A DNA stretch of 64,000 nucleotides from Sulfuritalea sp. (GTDB lineage Bacteria > Pseudomonadota > Gammaproteobacteria > Burkholderiales > Rhodocyclaceae), in assembly GCA_016716965.1 (NCBI GenBank), contig JADJUP010000002.1:88167-152166 (forward strand), given 5' to 3'. Below are positions 15,251-26,616 of the stretch, one piece after another. Position numbers and translations under genes: made by a program. How positions within the stretch are numbered: position 1 is the first letter of the stretch; every line of letters begins with the position of its first letter. Below the pieces are notes generated by a model. It did not search any database and had not been told where the DNA came from. It was given only the letters and a program-made list of their open reading frames with translations.

Positions 15251-17983
15251 ATGCCCACGTTGCTGCTTGTCGACGGCTCGTCCTACCTCTACCGCGCCTT
15301 CCACGCACTGCCCGACCTGCGCACTGCGGACGGCCAGCCGACCGGGGCGATCCGCGGCGTGCTGTCGATGCTGCGCGTGCTCGAAGCCGACTATAAGTCA
15401 GATTATCGCGCCGTGGTGTTCGATGCCAAGGGCAAGACCTTCCGCGACGACTGGTACCCGCAGTACAAGGCCCATCGCCCGTCGATGCCCGAGGACCTTG
15501 CGGCGCAGATCGAACTGCTGCACGAATGCATCCGCGCCGCCGGCTGGCCGCTGTTGATGGTGGACGGCGTCGAGGCCGACGACGTGATCGGTACGCTGTC
15601 GCGGCAGGCGACGCATGCCGGCATCGACTGCGTCATATCCACCGGCGACAAGGACCTCACCCAACTGGTGAATCCGCGCGTCAGGCTGGTCAATACCATG
15701 AGCAACGAAGTGCTCGACGAGGCCGGCGTCAAGGCCAAGTTCGGCGTGCCCCCGGAACGCATCATCGATTACCTGGCGCTGGTGGGCGACACCTCGGACG
15801 GCATTCCCGGCGTGCCCAAGGTGGGGCCGAAGACCGCCGTGAAATGGCTGGAGGCCTGGGGTTCGCTCGACGCCATCGTCGCCCATGCCGCCGAGATCGG
15901 CGGCGCGGTGGGCGAGAACCTGCGCCAGCACCTCGATTTCCTGCCGCTCGGCGTCAAGCTGGTGACCGTGGTCTGCGACCTGCCGCTGCCGCTGTCGGTC
16001 ACCGAGCTCGCTCCGCAGGTGCCGGACAAGGACAAGCTGGTCGAACTGTATGCGCGTCTGGAATTCAAGGGCTGGCTGCGCGAGCTGGGCGGTGAGGCGC
16101 CGCCACCGGCAACGCGGGCGAAGAACGCCGTCGCACCAGCGCCGACTCTTGAAGCAAGGCCCACGGTCGAACCCGACCGCAGCACCTACGAATGCATCCT
16201 CGACGCGGCACAACTGGACACCTGGCTGGCCCGCCTCGACGCTGCCGCGCTAGTGTCGCTCGATACCGAAACCACCGACCTCGACCCGATGCGGGCACGC
16301 CTGGTCGGCATTTCCTTCGCTACGGAAGACGGCCATGCCGCCTACCTGCCGCTGGGCCACAGCTATGCCGGCGCACCGACGCAACTGCCGCTGGCCGAAG
16401 CGCTGGAGAAGCTAAGGCCCTGGCTTGAATCGCCGCATCACGGCAAGCTCGGCCAGCACTTGAAATACGACCGCCATGTCTTCGCCAACCACGGCGTCCA
16501 GTTGCGCGGCATCGCCGAGGACACGCTGCTGCAGTCCTATGTGCTCGAATCGGACAAGACGCATGACCTCGGCGCCCTCGCTGCGCGCCATTGCGGACTG
16601 GCGACGATCAGCTATGACGCCGTAACCGGCAAGGGTGCGAATCGCATCTCCTTCGCCCAGGTCGACGTCGCGCGCGCCGCCGAATACGCCGCCGAAGATG
16701 CCGACGTCACGCTGCGGGTGCACCAGGTGCTGCGTCCGCAACTCGGCGCCGTGCCGGAACTGGAAGTGCTCTACCGCGACCTCGAAATGCCAATCGCCGA
16801 AGTGCTGTTCAGGATCGAGCGCAATGGCGTGCTGATCGATGCCGCGACGCTGGCGCAGCAGAGCGACGAGCTCGGGCGCAAGATCATGGCCATCGAGGCC
16901 GAGGCGCAGCAGCTGGCCGGCCAGCCCTTCAACCTCGCCTCGCCCAAGCAACTGGCCGAAATCCTGTTCAACCAGCAGGGCCTGCCGGTGGTGAAGAAGA
17001 CGCCCTCGGGCGCACCCTCGACCGACGAGGAAGTGCTGGAAAAGCTGGCCGAGGACTACCCGCTGCCGAAGAAGATCCTCGAACACCGCAGCTTCGCCAA
17101 GCTGAAGAACACCTATACCGACAAGCTGCCGAAGATGATCAACCCGGCTACCGGCCGCGTGCACACCAGCTTCGGCCAGGCCACGGCGGTGACCGGGCGG
17201 CTGGCCTCGACCGATCCCAACCTGCAGAACATCCCGATCCGCACGGCGGAAGGACGTCGCATCCGCTCGGCCTTCGTCGCGCCGGACAATCACCGTATCG
17301 TCAGCGCCGACTATTCGCAGATCGAGCTGCGCATCATGGCCCACCTGTCGGACGACCCGCGCCTGCTGGAAGCCTTCGCCCAGGGCGAAGACGTGCATCG
17401 CGCTACGGCCGGCGAAGTCTTCGGCCTGACGCCGATCGAGGTGACCGGCGAGCAGCGCCGCGCCGCCAAGGCGATCAACTTCGGCCTGATCTACGGCATG
17501 AGCGCCTTCGGCCTGGCCAAGCAGATCGGCGTCGACCGCACGGCGGCGGCCGCCTACATGGACCGTTATTTCGCCCGCTATCCCGGCGTCGCCCGCTACA
17601 TGGAGGAAACCCGCGCCGTGGCGCGCGACAAGGGCTATGTCGAAACCGTGTTCGGTCGCCGCCTGTGGCTTCCTGAAATCAGGTCGTCGAACGCCGGACG
17701 CCGCCAGGGCGCCGAGCGCGCCGCGATCAACGCGCCGATGCAGGGCACCGCCGCCGACCTGATCAAGCGCGCCATGCTCGCGGTGCAGGCCTGGCTCGAC
17801 GAACGGAAGCTGCGCTCGCTGCTGATCCTGCAGGTGCATGACGAACTGGTACTCGAGGTTCCTGAGGAGGAACTGCCGCTGCTGCGCGAATCGCTGCCCC
17901 GACTGATGGGCGGCGTGGCGCAGCTCAAGGTGCCGCTGCTGGTGGAAGTCGGGGTCGGAGCCAACTGGGATGCGGCGCACTGA
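15251..17983 (+). CDS. polA: DNA polymerase I
   Basis: A 910-residue repair and Okazaki-fragment polymerase. Order of domains: 5'-3' exonuclease (MPTLLLVDGSSYLYRAFHAL; YLALVGDTSDGIPGVPKVGP), 3'-5' exonuclease with an intact acidic site (SLDTETTDLDP), and the polymerase with motif A DYSQIELRIMAHLSDD, motif B RRAAKAINFGLIYG and motif C QVHDELVLEV. Length is normal. The linker between the two exonuclease domains carries one copy of the dispersed repeat (peptide AVAPAPTLEA). The ATG at 15251 gives the standard polA N-terminus. The start lies beside the divergent LOG gene, so the two share a very small promoter region. Confidence 0.97.
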   Translation: MPTLLLVDGSSYLYRAFHALPDLRTADGQPTGAIRGVLSMLRVLEADYKSDYRAVVFDAKGKTFRDDWYPQYKAHRPSMPEDLAAQIELLHECIRAAGWPLLMVDGVEADDVIGTLSRQATHAGIDCVISTGDKDLTQLVNPRVRLVNTMSNEVLDEAGVKAKFGVPPERIIDYLALVGDTSDGIPGVPKVGPKTAVKWLEAWGSLDAIVAHAAEIGGAVGENLRQHLDFLPLGVKLVTVVCDLPLPLSVTELAPQVPDKDKLVELYARLEFKGWLRELGGEAPPPATRAKNAVAPAPTLEARPTVEPDRSTYECILDAAQLDTWLARLDAAALVSLDTETTDLDPMRARLVGISFATEDGHAAYLPLGHSYAGAPTQLPLAEALEKLRPWLESPHHGKLGQHLKYDRHVFANHGVQLRGIAEDTLLQSYVLESDKTHDLGALAARHCGLATISYDAVTGKGANRISFAQVDVARAAEYAAEDADVTLRVHQVLRPQLGAVPELEVLYRDLEMPIAEVLFRIERNGVLIDAATLAQQSDELGRKIMAIEAEAQQLAGQPFNLASPKQLAEILFNQQGLPVVKKTPSGAPSTDEEVLEKLAEDYPLPKKILEHRSFAKLKNTYTDKLPKMINPATGRVHTSFGQATAVTGRLASTDPNLQNIPIRTAEGRRIRSAFVAPDNHRIVSADYSQIELRIMAHLSDDPRLLEAFAQGEDVHRATAGEVFGLTPIEVTGEQRRAAKAINFGLIYGMSAFGLAKQIGVDRTAAAAYMDRYFARYPGVARYMEETRAVARDKGYVETVFGRRLWLPEIRSSNAGRRQGAERAAINAPMQGTAADLIKRAMLAVQAWLDERKLRSLLILQVHDELVLEVPEEELPLLRESLPRLMGGVAQLKVPLLVEVGVGANWDAAH
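16126..16151 (+). repeat. Dispersed repeat copy inside polA
   Basis: CGCCGTCGCACCAGCGCCGA then CTCTTG lies in frame in the linker between the nuclease domains of DNA polymerase I, encoding AVAPAPTL. It matches the core of the other copies and leaves the reading frame open. Confidence 0.55.
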
Positions 17984-18042
17984 GGCCGGCAACACGCGCC
18001 GATCGGCTAAAATTCGCGGTTGAATTCCGCTGAAAGCCAGCC

Positions 18043-18828
18043 ATGAAGAAATTCCTCAAGTACGCGCTGCGCGCCCGCAGTGTCGGCTTCGCCAAGGCCG
18101 CACTGCGTCCCGCGCCCACCGGCGCCATCGTCGAGGTCGATTACCGCGACAAGCCGGTGCACTACCGCGAAGGCACCAGCGATGCGCTGGTCATTTACGA
18201 GATCCTGCTCAAGGGACGCAAGTCCGAGTACTGGCATGCGCGCCTGCCGCGCGCCGAGGACGTCAAGGTGGTACTCGACATCGGCGCCAACATCGGCGCC
18301 GCGACGGTGTTCTTCAGCGAGCTTTACCCCGCCGCCAAGATCCACGCCTTCGAGCCGGTCCCGGCCAACCAGGAGATGCTCAAGCGCAATGCCCAATCGC
18401 GCGGCCGCCCGGGCAGCATCGAGTGCCACCTGCTGGCGCTGTCGGACAAGGACGGCGAACTGCAGATGATCCATTCGCCGGGAGCCAACAACCATGGCGG
18501 CTGGTCCTTCTACCAGCGCGGCGCCAGCGGCAGCGAGGAAAAGATCTCGGTGCCGGTGCGCCAGGCCGCAAGCTTCGTGCGCGAACTGGGACTCGACCGC
18601 ATCGACGTGATCAAGATCGACACCGAGGGTGCTGAAAAGGAAATCCTGCAGGGCCTGGCGCCCGAGCAGCTGGCCACCGTCAGGTACATCGTCGGCGAAC
18701 TGCACGGCGAGCGCGATTTCGAACTGCTCGACTGGCTGGAGCAGCGCGGCTTCGACATCGAATGCAAGAAGAGCTTCGGCAAGCCCTGCTTCATCTTCAA
18801 GGCGCTGCGCTGTCGCCCGGCGCCCTGA
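18043..18828 (+). CDS. FkbM family methyltransferase
   Basis: A 261-residue SAM-dependent methyltransferase of the FkbM family. Motif I is VVLDIGANIGAATVFFSELY, followed by IHAFEPVPANQEMLKRNA (acidic ribose-binding residue) and the family signature IDVIKIDTEGAEKEILQGL. Such enzymes O-methylate sugars or other hydroxyl groups and are frequent in polysaccharide loci, which fits its place ahead of msbA and the glycosyltransferases. The ATG at 18043 follows GAAAGCCAGCC. No partner is fused. Confidence 0.9.
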   Translation: MKKFLKYALRARSVGFAKAALRPAPTGAIVEVDYRDKPVHYREGTSDALVIYEILLKGRKSEYWHARLPRAEDVKVVLDIGANIGAATVFFSELYPAAKIHAFEPVPANQEMLKRNAQSRGRPGSIECHLLALSDKDGELQMIHSPGANNHGGWSFYQRGASGSEEKISVPVRQAASFVRELGLDRIDVIKIDTEGAEKEILQGLAPEQLATVRYIVGELHGERDFELLDWLEQRGFDIECKKSFGKPCFIFKALRCRPAP

Positions 18829-18885
18829 CGGCGCCGCTGTCGCGGCGGCGATTCCCGTTTCGGACGACGGATTCGCGCCACCGGC

Positions 18886-18920
18886 TTTGCAATTTCGCGC
18901 CGCCGCCTTAAAATTGCAAA
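18886..18920. promoter_or_regulatory. Inverted repeat abutting the first DUF4143 start codon
   Basis: TTTGCAATTT (18886-18895) and AAATTGCAAA (18911-18920) are perfect 10-bp inverted arms around a 15-nt GC-rich spacer. The right arm touches the ATG at 18921. A comparable A/T-rich palindrome lies upstream of the other DUF4143 gene, suggesting an operator or translation-blocking hairpin. Confidence 0.6.
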
Positions 18921-20101
18921 ATGTGGATCAAGAGGACGCTCGCCGACGAACTGCGCAAGCTCACCGCCAGCTTTCCGGTGGTGGCGCTGGTCGGCCCGCG
19001 CCAGGTCGGCAAGACCTCGCTGCTGGAGCATGACTTTCCCGAGTTCCGCTATGTCTCGCTCGACACCGCGAGCCAGGCCGAAATGGCCGAGACGCGGCCG
19101 GCCGAGTTCCTGCAACGCTTCCCGCCGCCGGTCATCATCGACGAAGTGCAGTACGCGCCCGCGCTGTTCCGCCACATCAAGGCTTATGTTGACGCGCACC
19201 GCGACCAGAAGGGCCTGTTCCTGCTCACCGGCTCGCAGAACTACGCGCTGATGCAGGAGATCTCGGACAGCCTGGCGGGCCGCGCGGCGGTGATTCCCTT
19301 CCTCGGCCTGTCGGGCGCCGAATGGCTGGCCTCGCCCGCCGCCACTGGCAGCGCCTGGGGCCGCTTTTGGCTGCGCGGCGGTTATCCGGGCCTGTGGAGC
19401 GACGCGGGCGTTTCGCGCGAGCGCTGGTACCAGGGCTATCTGGCGACCTACCTCGAACGCGATGTGCGCAACATCCTGCGCGTCGGCAGCCTGCGCGATT
19501 TCGAGCGCTTCCTGCGCGCCTGCGCCGCGCGCTGCGCGCAGACCCTCAACATGTCCGACCTCGGCCGTGACGTTGGCATCTCGGCCACCACCGCCCGCGA
19601 ATGGATCGGCGCGCTGCAGGCCTCGAACCAGATCCTGCTGCTCGAGCCCTACCACCGTTCGCTGGGCAAGCGCCTGGTCAAGTCGCCCAAGCTGTATTTC
19701 ACCGATACCGGTCTGGCCGCCTTCCTGATGGGGCTGACTGATGACGCGCCGCCACCCGAGCACGTCGGCGGCGCGCTGTGGGAAAACCATGTCGTTGGCC
19801 AGTGGTTGCGCTGGCGGCATTGGCAGCACCCCGAGGCGACGCTCTGGTACTGGCGCGATTCCGGTGGCCACGAAGTCGACCTGCTGGTGGAATGGCAGCA
19901 ACGCCTGTTCGGCATCGAGTGCAAGTACAAGGAGCGGCCCGACGCCCACGACCTGCGCGGCCTGCGCCGCCTGCGCGAGTTTTACGACCAGCCGGCCCTG
20001 CCCGGCTTCGTCGCCTGCACCACGGCGCAGCCCTTCGACATCGCCGACGGCATGACGGCGATCAGCGGCTGGACGCCGTGGACCCTGCCGGGGATGAAAC
20101 C

Positions 20102-20105
<4 letters not shown>
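18921..20105 (+). CDS. ATP-binding protein of the AAA_14/DUF4143 family
   Basis: A 394-residue ATPase of the widespread solitary AAA_14-DUF4143 group. The N-terminal half has Walker A VGPRQVGKTS and Walker B VIIDEVQYAP plus the sensor LLTGSQNY. The DUF4143 half includes WYQGYLATYLERDVRNIL, a winged-helix-like LNMSDLGRDVGISATTAREW and a C-terminal nuclease-like pattern GGHEVDLLVEW...FGIECKYK (acidic residue and ExK). The biological role of the family is unsettled; toxin-like or mobile behaviour is often suspected. It sits inside the LPS region and its stop overlaps the msbA GTG. A palindrome directly precedes its start. Confidence 0.9.
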
Positions 20106-21847
<1,742 letters not shown>

Positions 21848-21850
<3 letters not shown>

Positions 21851-21921
21851 AAATTCTCCACACCGAAGCCTGGAGTTTTTGCGAGGAGTCTTCGTCGTGA
21901 AAATTCTCCACACCGAAGCCT
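21848..21921 (+). repeat. 24-bp direct repeat, 50 bp apart, duplicating a glycosyltransferase 5' end
   Basis: TGAAAATTCTCCACACCGAA then GCCT occurs at 21848-21871 and again at 21898-21921. The first copy, with the overlapping ATG at 21847, opens a 17-codon frame that starts MKILHTEA and stops at 21898-21900. The second copy begins the real gene with GTG at 21897. The intervening 26 bases include GAGGAG, a ribosome site for the GTG. Confidence 0.9.
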
Positions 21922-22982
21922 CCTGTGGCTGGGGCGGCCAGGAAATCCGCATCCTCGAAGAATCACGCGGGCTGATCGGGCGCGGCCATGAGGTCGGCGT
22001 CGCCTGCCCGGCGCATGCGCGCATGGCGACCGAGGCGGCGCGCTTCGGCGTTCCGGTCACCGCGCTGCCGATCGAATTCAAGACCGTCGCCGGATTCCGC
22101 GCCCTGCGCCGCCACCTCGCGGCCGCGCGCCCCGACGTGGTGAACACCCACAGCTCGGCCGACTCCTGGCTGGTGGCGCTGGCCTGCGCCACGCTGCCGG
22201 CGCCGCCGGCCATCGTCCGCACGCGCCATATCTCGGCGCCGGTGTCGGGCAATTTCGCCAACCGCTGGCTCTACCGCCAGGCTCGCGGCGTCGCCACCAC
22301 CGGCGAAAGCCTGCGCCGCCACCTGCTCGACACGCTCGGCCTCGACCCGGCGCGCGTCGCCTCTGTGCCGACCGGGATCGATACCGAACGCTACGCTCCG
22401 GCGGAAAAGGCCGCCGCAAAGGCCGCGCTCGGCCTTTCGCCGCAGGAGCGGCATATCGGCATCGTCGCCACGCTTCGCAGCTGGAAGGGCCACCTTTACC
22501 TGCTCGACGCCTTCGCCCGACTCACGCAACCACAATTGCGCCTGCTGATCGTCGGCGAGGGCCCGATGCGCGCGCCGATCGAGGAACGCGTCGCCGCACT
22601 CGGGCTCGCCGAGCGCGTCAGCTTCGCCGGGCAACGCAACGATCCCGAGCACTGGCTGCAGGCGCTGGACGTGTTCTGCCTGCCGTCGTATGCCAACGAG
22701 GGCGTGCCGCAGGCGATACTGCAGGCCATGCTCTGCGGCCTGCCCATCGTCACCACGCCGGTCGGCGCCATCCTCGAAGCGGTGGCCGACGGCGACACCG
22801 CGCTGGTGGTACCGCCGCGCGACGCCACGGCGCTGGCCGCCGCCATCGGCCGCCTGCTCGACGATGCGGCGCTCGCCGCGCGTCTCGGCACGGCAGCGCG
22901 CCGTCGCGCCAGCGCCGACTTTTCAATGGAATCCATGCTCGATCGCATGGAAGCCACCTTCCGCCGGGCCGCATCGCCATGA
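21897..22982 (+). CDS. Glycosyltransferase family 4 (GT-B)
   Basis: A 361-residue retaining glycosyltransferase, probably adding a sugar to the LPS core or O-unit. The N-terminal domain starts KILHTEASCGWGGQEIRIL, with the acceptor-side glycine loop. The C-terminal domain has GIVATLRSWKGHLYLLDAF, LLIVGEGPMRAPIEE and the nucleotide-sugar motif NEGVPQAILQAMLCGLP (E-x7-E type). The start is the GTG at 21897 with GAGGAG 9 bases upstream; a duplicated 5' end lies just before it and ends in a stop. It overlaps the following methyltransferase by 4 bp. Confidence 0.93.
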   Translation: MKILHTEASCGWGGQEIRILEESRGLIGRGHEVGVACPAHARMATEAARFGVPVTALPIEFKTVAGFRALRRHLAAARPDVVNTHSSADSWLVALACATLPAPPAIVRTRHISAPVSGNFANRWLYRQARGVATTGESLRRHLLDTLGLDPARVASVPTGIDTERYAPAEKAAAKAALGLSPQERHIGIVATLRSWKGHLYLLDAFARLTQPQLRLLIVGEGPMRAPIEERVAALGLAERVSFAGQRNDPEHWLQALDVFCLPSYANEGVPQAILQAMLCGLPIVTTPVGAILEAVADGDTALVVPPRDATALAAAIGRLLDDAALAARLGTAARRRASADFSMESMLDRMEATFRRAASP

Positions 22983-23698
22983 GCCAACCCCTGGACTGGA
23001 CCTCGGTGTCCGACGACCCCAACAACCGCGAAGCCAAGGCCGCGGTACGCGCCTGGCTCAAGGCCGCGCAGCGCATCCATGTCGATTGCGAACTGATGGA
23101 CTATGTCGAGAACATGGCGCGCGGGCGGCGCGTGCTCGACATCGGCATGGCGGCGCACGCCATGCGCTATGTCGACCAGCCGCAATGGCGCCACGCCCGC
23201 ATCGCCCGCGCGGCGTCGCATTGCCTGGGCATCGACATCCTCGAATCGCTGACCGCGGAACTCGGCAAGCGCGGCTTCAACGTGCGCTGCGTGGACGCCA
23301 CCTCGGACGCCGACCTCGGCGAACGTTTCGACATGGTGTTCGCCGGCGACGTGGTGGAGCACGTGGACAACGTGGTGCGCCTGCTGCAGTTCGCCGCGCG
23401 CCACCTGGCGCACGGCGGGCGCCTTTACGTGGCGACGCCCAACCCGTTTTCGCGCAAGTTCTTCCGCCAGCTCAAGCGCGACGGGGTGATGGTGGTGAAC
23501 CTCGACCACATCGCCTGGATCACCCCGACGCAGGCCATGGAGCTGGCCCGCCGCGCCGGCATCGCGCTGGCCGCCTACCACCTGATCAAGCCGATCTCCG
23601 GCGTCTCGCTGGCCATCAAGCGCGCCATCGGCTGGCGCCTGGAGCCGGCCGAATTTTCGTTTCCGGACTATCTGTATGAATTCGTCCGGCCGGACTGA
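22979..23698 (+). CDS. Class I SAM-dependent methyltransferase
   Basis: A 239-residue methyltransferase. Motif I is RRVLDIGMAAHAMRY, slightly degenerate in the glycine loop (GMAAHAM instead of GxGxG), then CLGIDILESLTAEL and FDMVFAGDVVEHVDN with GGRLYVATPNPFSRKF. The pattern resembles UbiG/COG2227-like enzymes in polysaccharide loci. The ATG overlaps the stop of the upstream glycosyltransferase and the end overlaps the next gene by 23 bp. The substrate is unknown, probably a sugar or lipid carrier. Confidence 0.85.
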   Translation: MSQPLDWTSVSDDPNNREAKAAVRAWLKAAQRIHVDCELMDYVENMARGRRVLDIGMAAHAMRYVDQPQWRHARIARAASHCLGIDILESLTAELGKRGFNVRCVDATSDADLGERFDMVFAGDVVEHVDNVVRLLQFAARHLAHGGRLYVATPNPFSRKFFRQLKRDGVMVVNLDHIAWITPTQAMELARRAGIALAAYHLIKPISGVSLAIKRAIGWRLEPAEFSFPDYLYEFVRPD

Positions 23699-24728
23699 AC
23701 CGGCAGTGCCGGCACCGGCCGCCATCCTCTACATCAATGTCTCGCGCATCGGCGACACGCTGCTGGTGACCCCCGCCGTGCGCGCGGTCGCGGCGCACTG
23801 GCCGGGCGCGCGCATCCACCTGCTGGCCCACCCGAAGCGCGTCGAGGTGCTGCGCCACCTGCCCTTCGTCCATCGCACCGGCAGCATCACCAAGGGACGG
23901 GCGCGCTTCATGGGACGCCTGCCGGGCCGCCGCTACGACCTCGCCTTCGTCTGCAACACCGATGCGCCGCTGGTCGAGTACGCGCTGCGCGTGGCGCGCC
24001 GCGTGGTGGCCTTCCGCCAGCCCGACGAGGCGCTCAACCGTCGCCTGTACCGTGTCGTCGAACATCCGGCCTTGCAGACAATGCATGCGGTGGACATACA
24101 ACTGATGTTGCCGGCGACGCTCGGCATCGCGCCGGCCGGCAAGGCGCTGGCCTATCGCGTGACGGACGACGAGCGTCGCTGGGCGCGCGGCTTCCTCGAG
24201 CAGCGGAGCATCGCCGCGGCGCGGCCGCTGGTCGGCCTGCAGGTCGCCAGCTTTCCGACCAAGGCCTACCGCGACTGGCCGCTGCCCAGCTTCGTCGCGC
24301 TGTGCCGCGCGATCCAGGCACGCTGGCCGGACGTGCATTTCCTGATCTTCGGCGGCGCGCTGGAAAAGTCCCGCACCGAATCGCTGGCGGCGGACTTCGG
24401 CGCCGCCGCCACGTTGTGCGCCGGCCGCCTCAGCCTGCGCCAGACGGCGGCGCTGATGGACCGCGTCGACCTCTACGTCGGCGTCGACACCGGCCCCACG
24501 CACCTGATGGGCGCCCTGCACCGCCCGATGGTGGCGCTCTACCACGGCTACTCGCCGAGCCGCGTGCTGCGCCCGCTCGACCACCCCTGCGTCACGGCCA
24601 TCGACCACCCGCTGGCCGACCGCTGCACGCCGGAAGCACCGATGGCGGACATTTCCGTCGACACCGTGTGGCAGGCCGTCGAACAGCGACTGACGACTTC
24701 CCTGCAAGGCCCGCGCCATGACCAATGA
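23676..24728 (+). CDS. Glycosyltransferase family 9 (heptosyltransferase-like)
   Basis: A 350-residue GT9 protein related to LPS heptosyltransferases. Start region AILYINVSRIGDTLLVTPAVRA carries the RIGDxLLxTP motif; the donor-binding half has LVGLQVASFPTKAYRDWPL and the hallmark YVGVDTGPTHLMGAL. The first 14 residues overlap the upstream methyltransferase by 23 bp, so the true start could be slightly later. It probably adds heptose or a related sugar to the inner core. Confidence 0.92.
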   Translation: MNSSGRTEPAVPAPAAILYINVSRIGDTLLVTPAVRAVAAHWPGARIHLLAHPKRVEVLRHLPFVHRTGSITKGRARFMGRLPGRRYDLAFVCNTDAPLVEYALRVARRVVAFRQPDEALNRRLYRVVEHPALQTMHAVDIQLMLPATLGIAPAGKALAYRVTDDERRWARGFLEQRSIAAARPLVGLQVASFPTKAYRDWPLPSFVALCRAIQARWPDVHFLIFGGALEKSRTESLAADFGAAATLCAGRLSLRQTAALMDRVDLYVGVDTGPTHLMGALHRPMVALYHGYSPSRVLRPLDHPCVTAIDHPLADRCTPEAPMADISVDTVWQAVEQRLTTSLQGPRHDQ

Positions 24729-25549
24729 ATCGACCTCGCCCCCGCCATCGCCCAACTCCGACCTGCGCTTCGCCTTCGGCGCGAACTGGCAGGATTATTC
24801 GCGGCTGATCGACCAGGAACAGATCGACGCCTCGGTGGCGCGCATGGACACCCTGGTCGGCCGCGACAACATCGCCGGGCGCTCCTTCCTCGACATCGGC
24901 TGCGGCTCCGGGCTGCACAGCCTCGCCGCGCTGAAGCTGGGCGCGTCGCGCCTGGAGGCGATCGACTACGACCCGCTCTCGGTCGCCACCACCACGGCGG
25001 TGCTGGAAAAGTTCTGGGACGGCGGCCGCTACCGGGTGCAACGCGGCGACATCCTCGCTGCGGACCCTCGGCCTCGCGCCGAGCGAGGTCGTGTACTCCT
25101 GGGGCGTGCTGCACCATACCGGCGACATGAACCGCGCGATCCGCGCCGCCGCGGGCCTGGTCGCGCCCGGCGGCCTGCTGGTGCTCGCGCTCTACGGCAA
25201 GACCCGCTATTGCGGCACCTGGACCCGCATCAAGCGCTGGTACTGCCAGGCCGACGAAGCCGGCAAGCGCGCCGCCGAGGACTGGTACGTGCGCCTGTTC
25301 GGCGCCTACCTGCTGCTGCGCGGCAAGCGCCTGAAGGACCACGTCGCGAGTTACCGCAACAAGCGCGGCATGGATTTCCTGCATGACGTCCGCGACTGGC
25401 TGGGCGGCTATCCCTACGAATCGATTTCGCCCGCCGAACTGGACGCGATCCTCGCACCGCTGGGCTTCACGGCCCTCAAGCGCAACGTCAAGCGCCGCTC
25501 GGGGCTGTTCGGATCCGGCTGTGACGAGTACGTCTATCGCGCGCCGTGA
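24718..25549 (+). pseudogene. SAM-dependent methyltransferase interrupted by one frameshift
   Basis: Two frames together make one methyltransferase of about 277 residues. The first (from ATG 24718) carries NWQDYSRLIDQEQIDASVAR and motif I FLDIGCGSGLHSLAALKLGA up to RYRVQRGDIL. The second, in the next frame, continues LRTLGLAPSEVVYSWGVLHH and runs to the end at 25549. The change of frame lies at about 25050-25064 (in ATCCTCGCTGCGGACC), where one base seems gained or lost. The stop overlaps the next gene's GTG, so the operon layout is otherwise intact. A sequencing error is as likely as a real mutation. Confidence 0.8.
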
Positions 25550-26616
25550 ACCTGGTCCTGTTCACCACCAACCTTGCCGGCGGCGGCGCCGAAAAGGCGC
25601 TGGCGAAGATCGGCAGCGGGCTCGCCGCGCGCGGCCATGAGGTCGATTTCGTCGTCTGCGAGGATGGCGGCAAGTACGCGGCGCCCGCGGGTTGCCGCTT
25701 CCACGCGCTGGCGGCCAGCGCCGGCCACGGCTGGCTCGGCAAGCGCCGCCTGGCCTGGCGCCTGGCGCGCCTGCTGGCGACGCAGCGGCCCGCGCTGCTG
25801 GTGTCGACCCTGCCCTTCGCCGACGAAGTCGCCGCGCTGGCCGGCGCCCAGCGCCACGTCTGCCGCATCGCCAACACGCTGTCGGCCGAGATCGCGCGCC
25901 TGCCACCCGCCAAGGCGCGACGCCGTGCCGCGCGCTATCGCGAACTCTACGGCGCGCGCCCGCTGGTCGCCGTATCGCAGGGCGTGGCCGCCGACCTGCA
26001 GGCGTCCTTCGCGATCGATGCCGGACGGATACGCACCATCGCCAACCCCTTCGACCTCGCCGCGATCCGCGCCCTGGCCGCCGAGCCCTGCCCGGCCCGG
26101 CCCGCCGAACCCTACATCCTGCACGTCGGCCGCTTCGCGCCACAAAAGCGCCACGACCTGCTGCTTGCCGCCTTCGCCGCATCGAAGCTGCCGCAACGGC
26201 TGCTGCTGCTGACGCCGCCCGATCCGCGGCTCGACGCACTGATCGCGCAGCATGGCCTGCAACACCGTGTTGCCAGCGCCGACTTTCAGGCCAATCCCTA
26301 CCCGTGGATGGCGGGCGCCGAACTGCTGGTGCTGTGCTCCGACCACGAGGGCCTGCCCAACGTGCTGATCGAGGCGCTGGCCTGCGGCACGCGCGTGGTC
26401 AGCACCGACTGCCCGTCCGGGCCGCGCGAGATCCTCGGCGGCGAGCTGGCGCGCTGGCTGGTGCCCTGCAACGATGCCGATGCACTGGCCGCCGCGATGG
26501 TCGCCGCGCTGGCGGCGCCGAGGCCCGCACCCGAGGTCGTCGCCGCCGCGCTCGCCCCCTACGCCGCCGAGCGCGCGCTGTCCGCCTGGGAAGCCCTGGC
26601 GCGGGAGGATTTCTGA
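25546..26616 (+). CDS. Glycosyltransferase family 4
   Basis: A 356-residue GT-B glycosyltransferase. It starts NLVLFTTNLAGGGAEKALAK, with the double-glycine acceptor loop, and the donor domain has ILHVGRFAPQKRHDLLLAAF and the motif HEGLPNVLIEALACGTRVVS. The GTG at 25546 overlaps the methyltransferase stop; the end overlaps the asnB ATG by one base. It contains the core CCAGCGCCGACTTTCAG near 26273, a weak match to the dispersed repeat. The sugar specificity is unknown. Confidence 0.93.
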   Translation: MNLVLFTTNLAGGGAEKALAKIGSGLAARGHEVDFVVCEDGGKYAAPAGCRFHALAASAGHGWLGKRRLAWRLARLLATQRPALLVSTLPFADEVAALAGAQRHVCRIANTLSAEIARLPPAKARRRAARYRELYGARPLVAVSQGVAADLQASFAIDAGRIRTIANPFDLAAIRALAAEPCPARPAEPYILHVGRFAPQKRHDLLLAAFAASKLPQRLLLLTPPDPRLDALIAQHGLQHRVASADFQANPYPWMAGAELLVLCSDHEGLPNVLIEALACGTRVVSTDCPSGPREILGGELARWLVPCNDADALAAAMVAALAAPRPAPEVVAAALAPYAAERALSAWEALAREDF

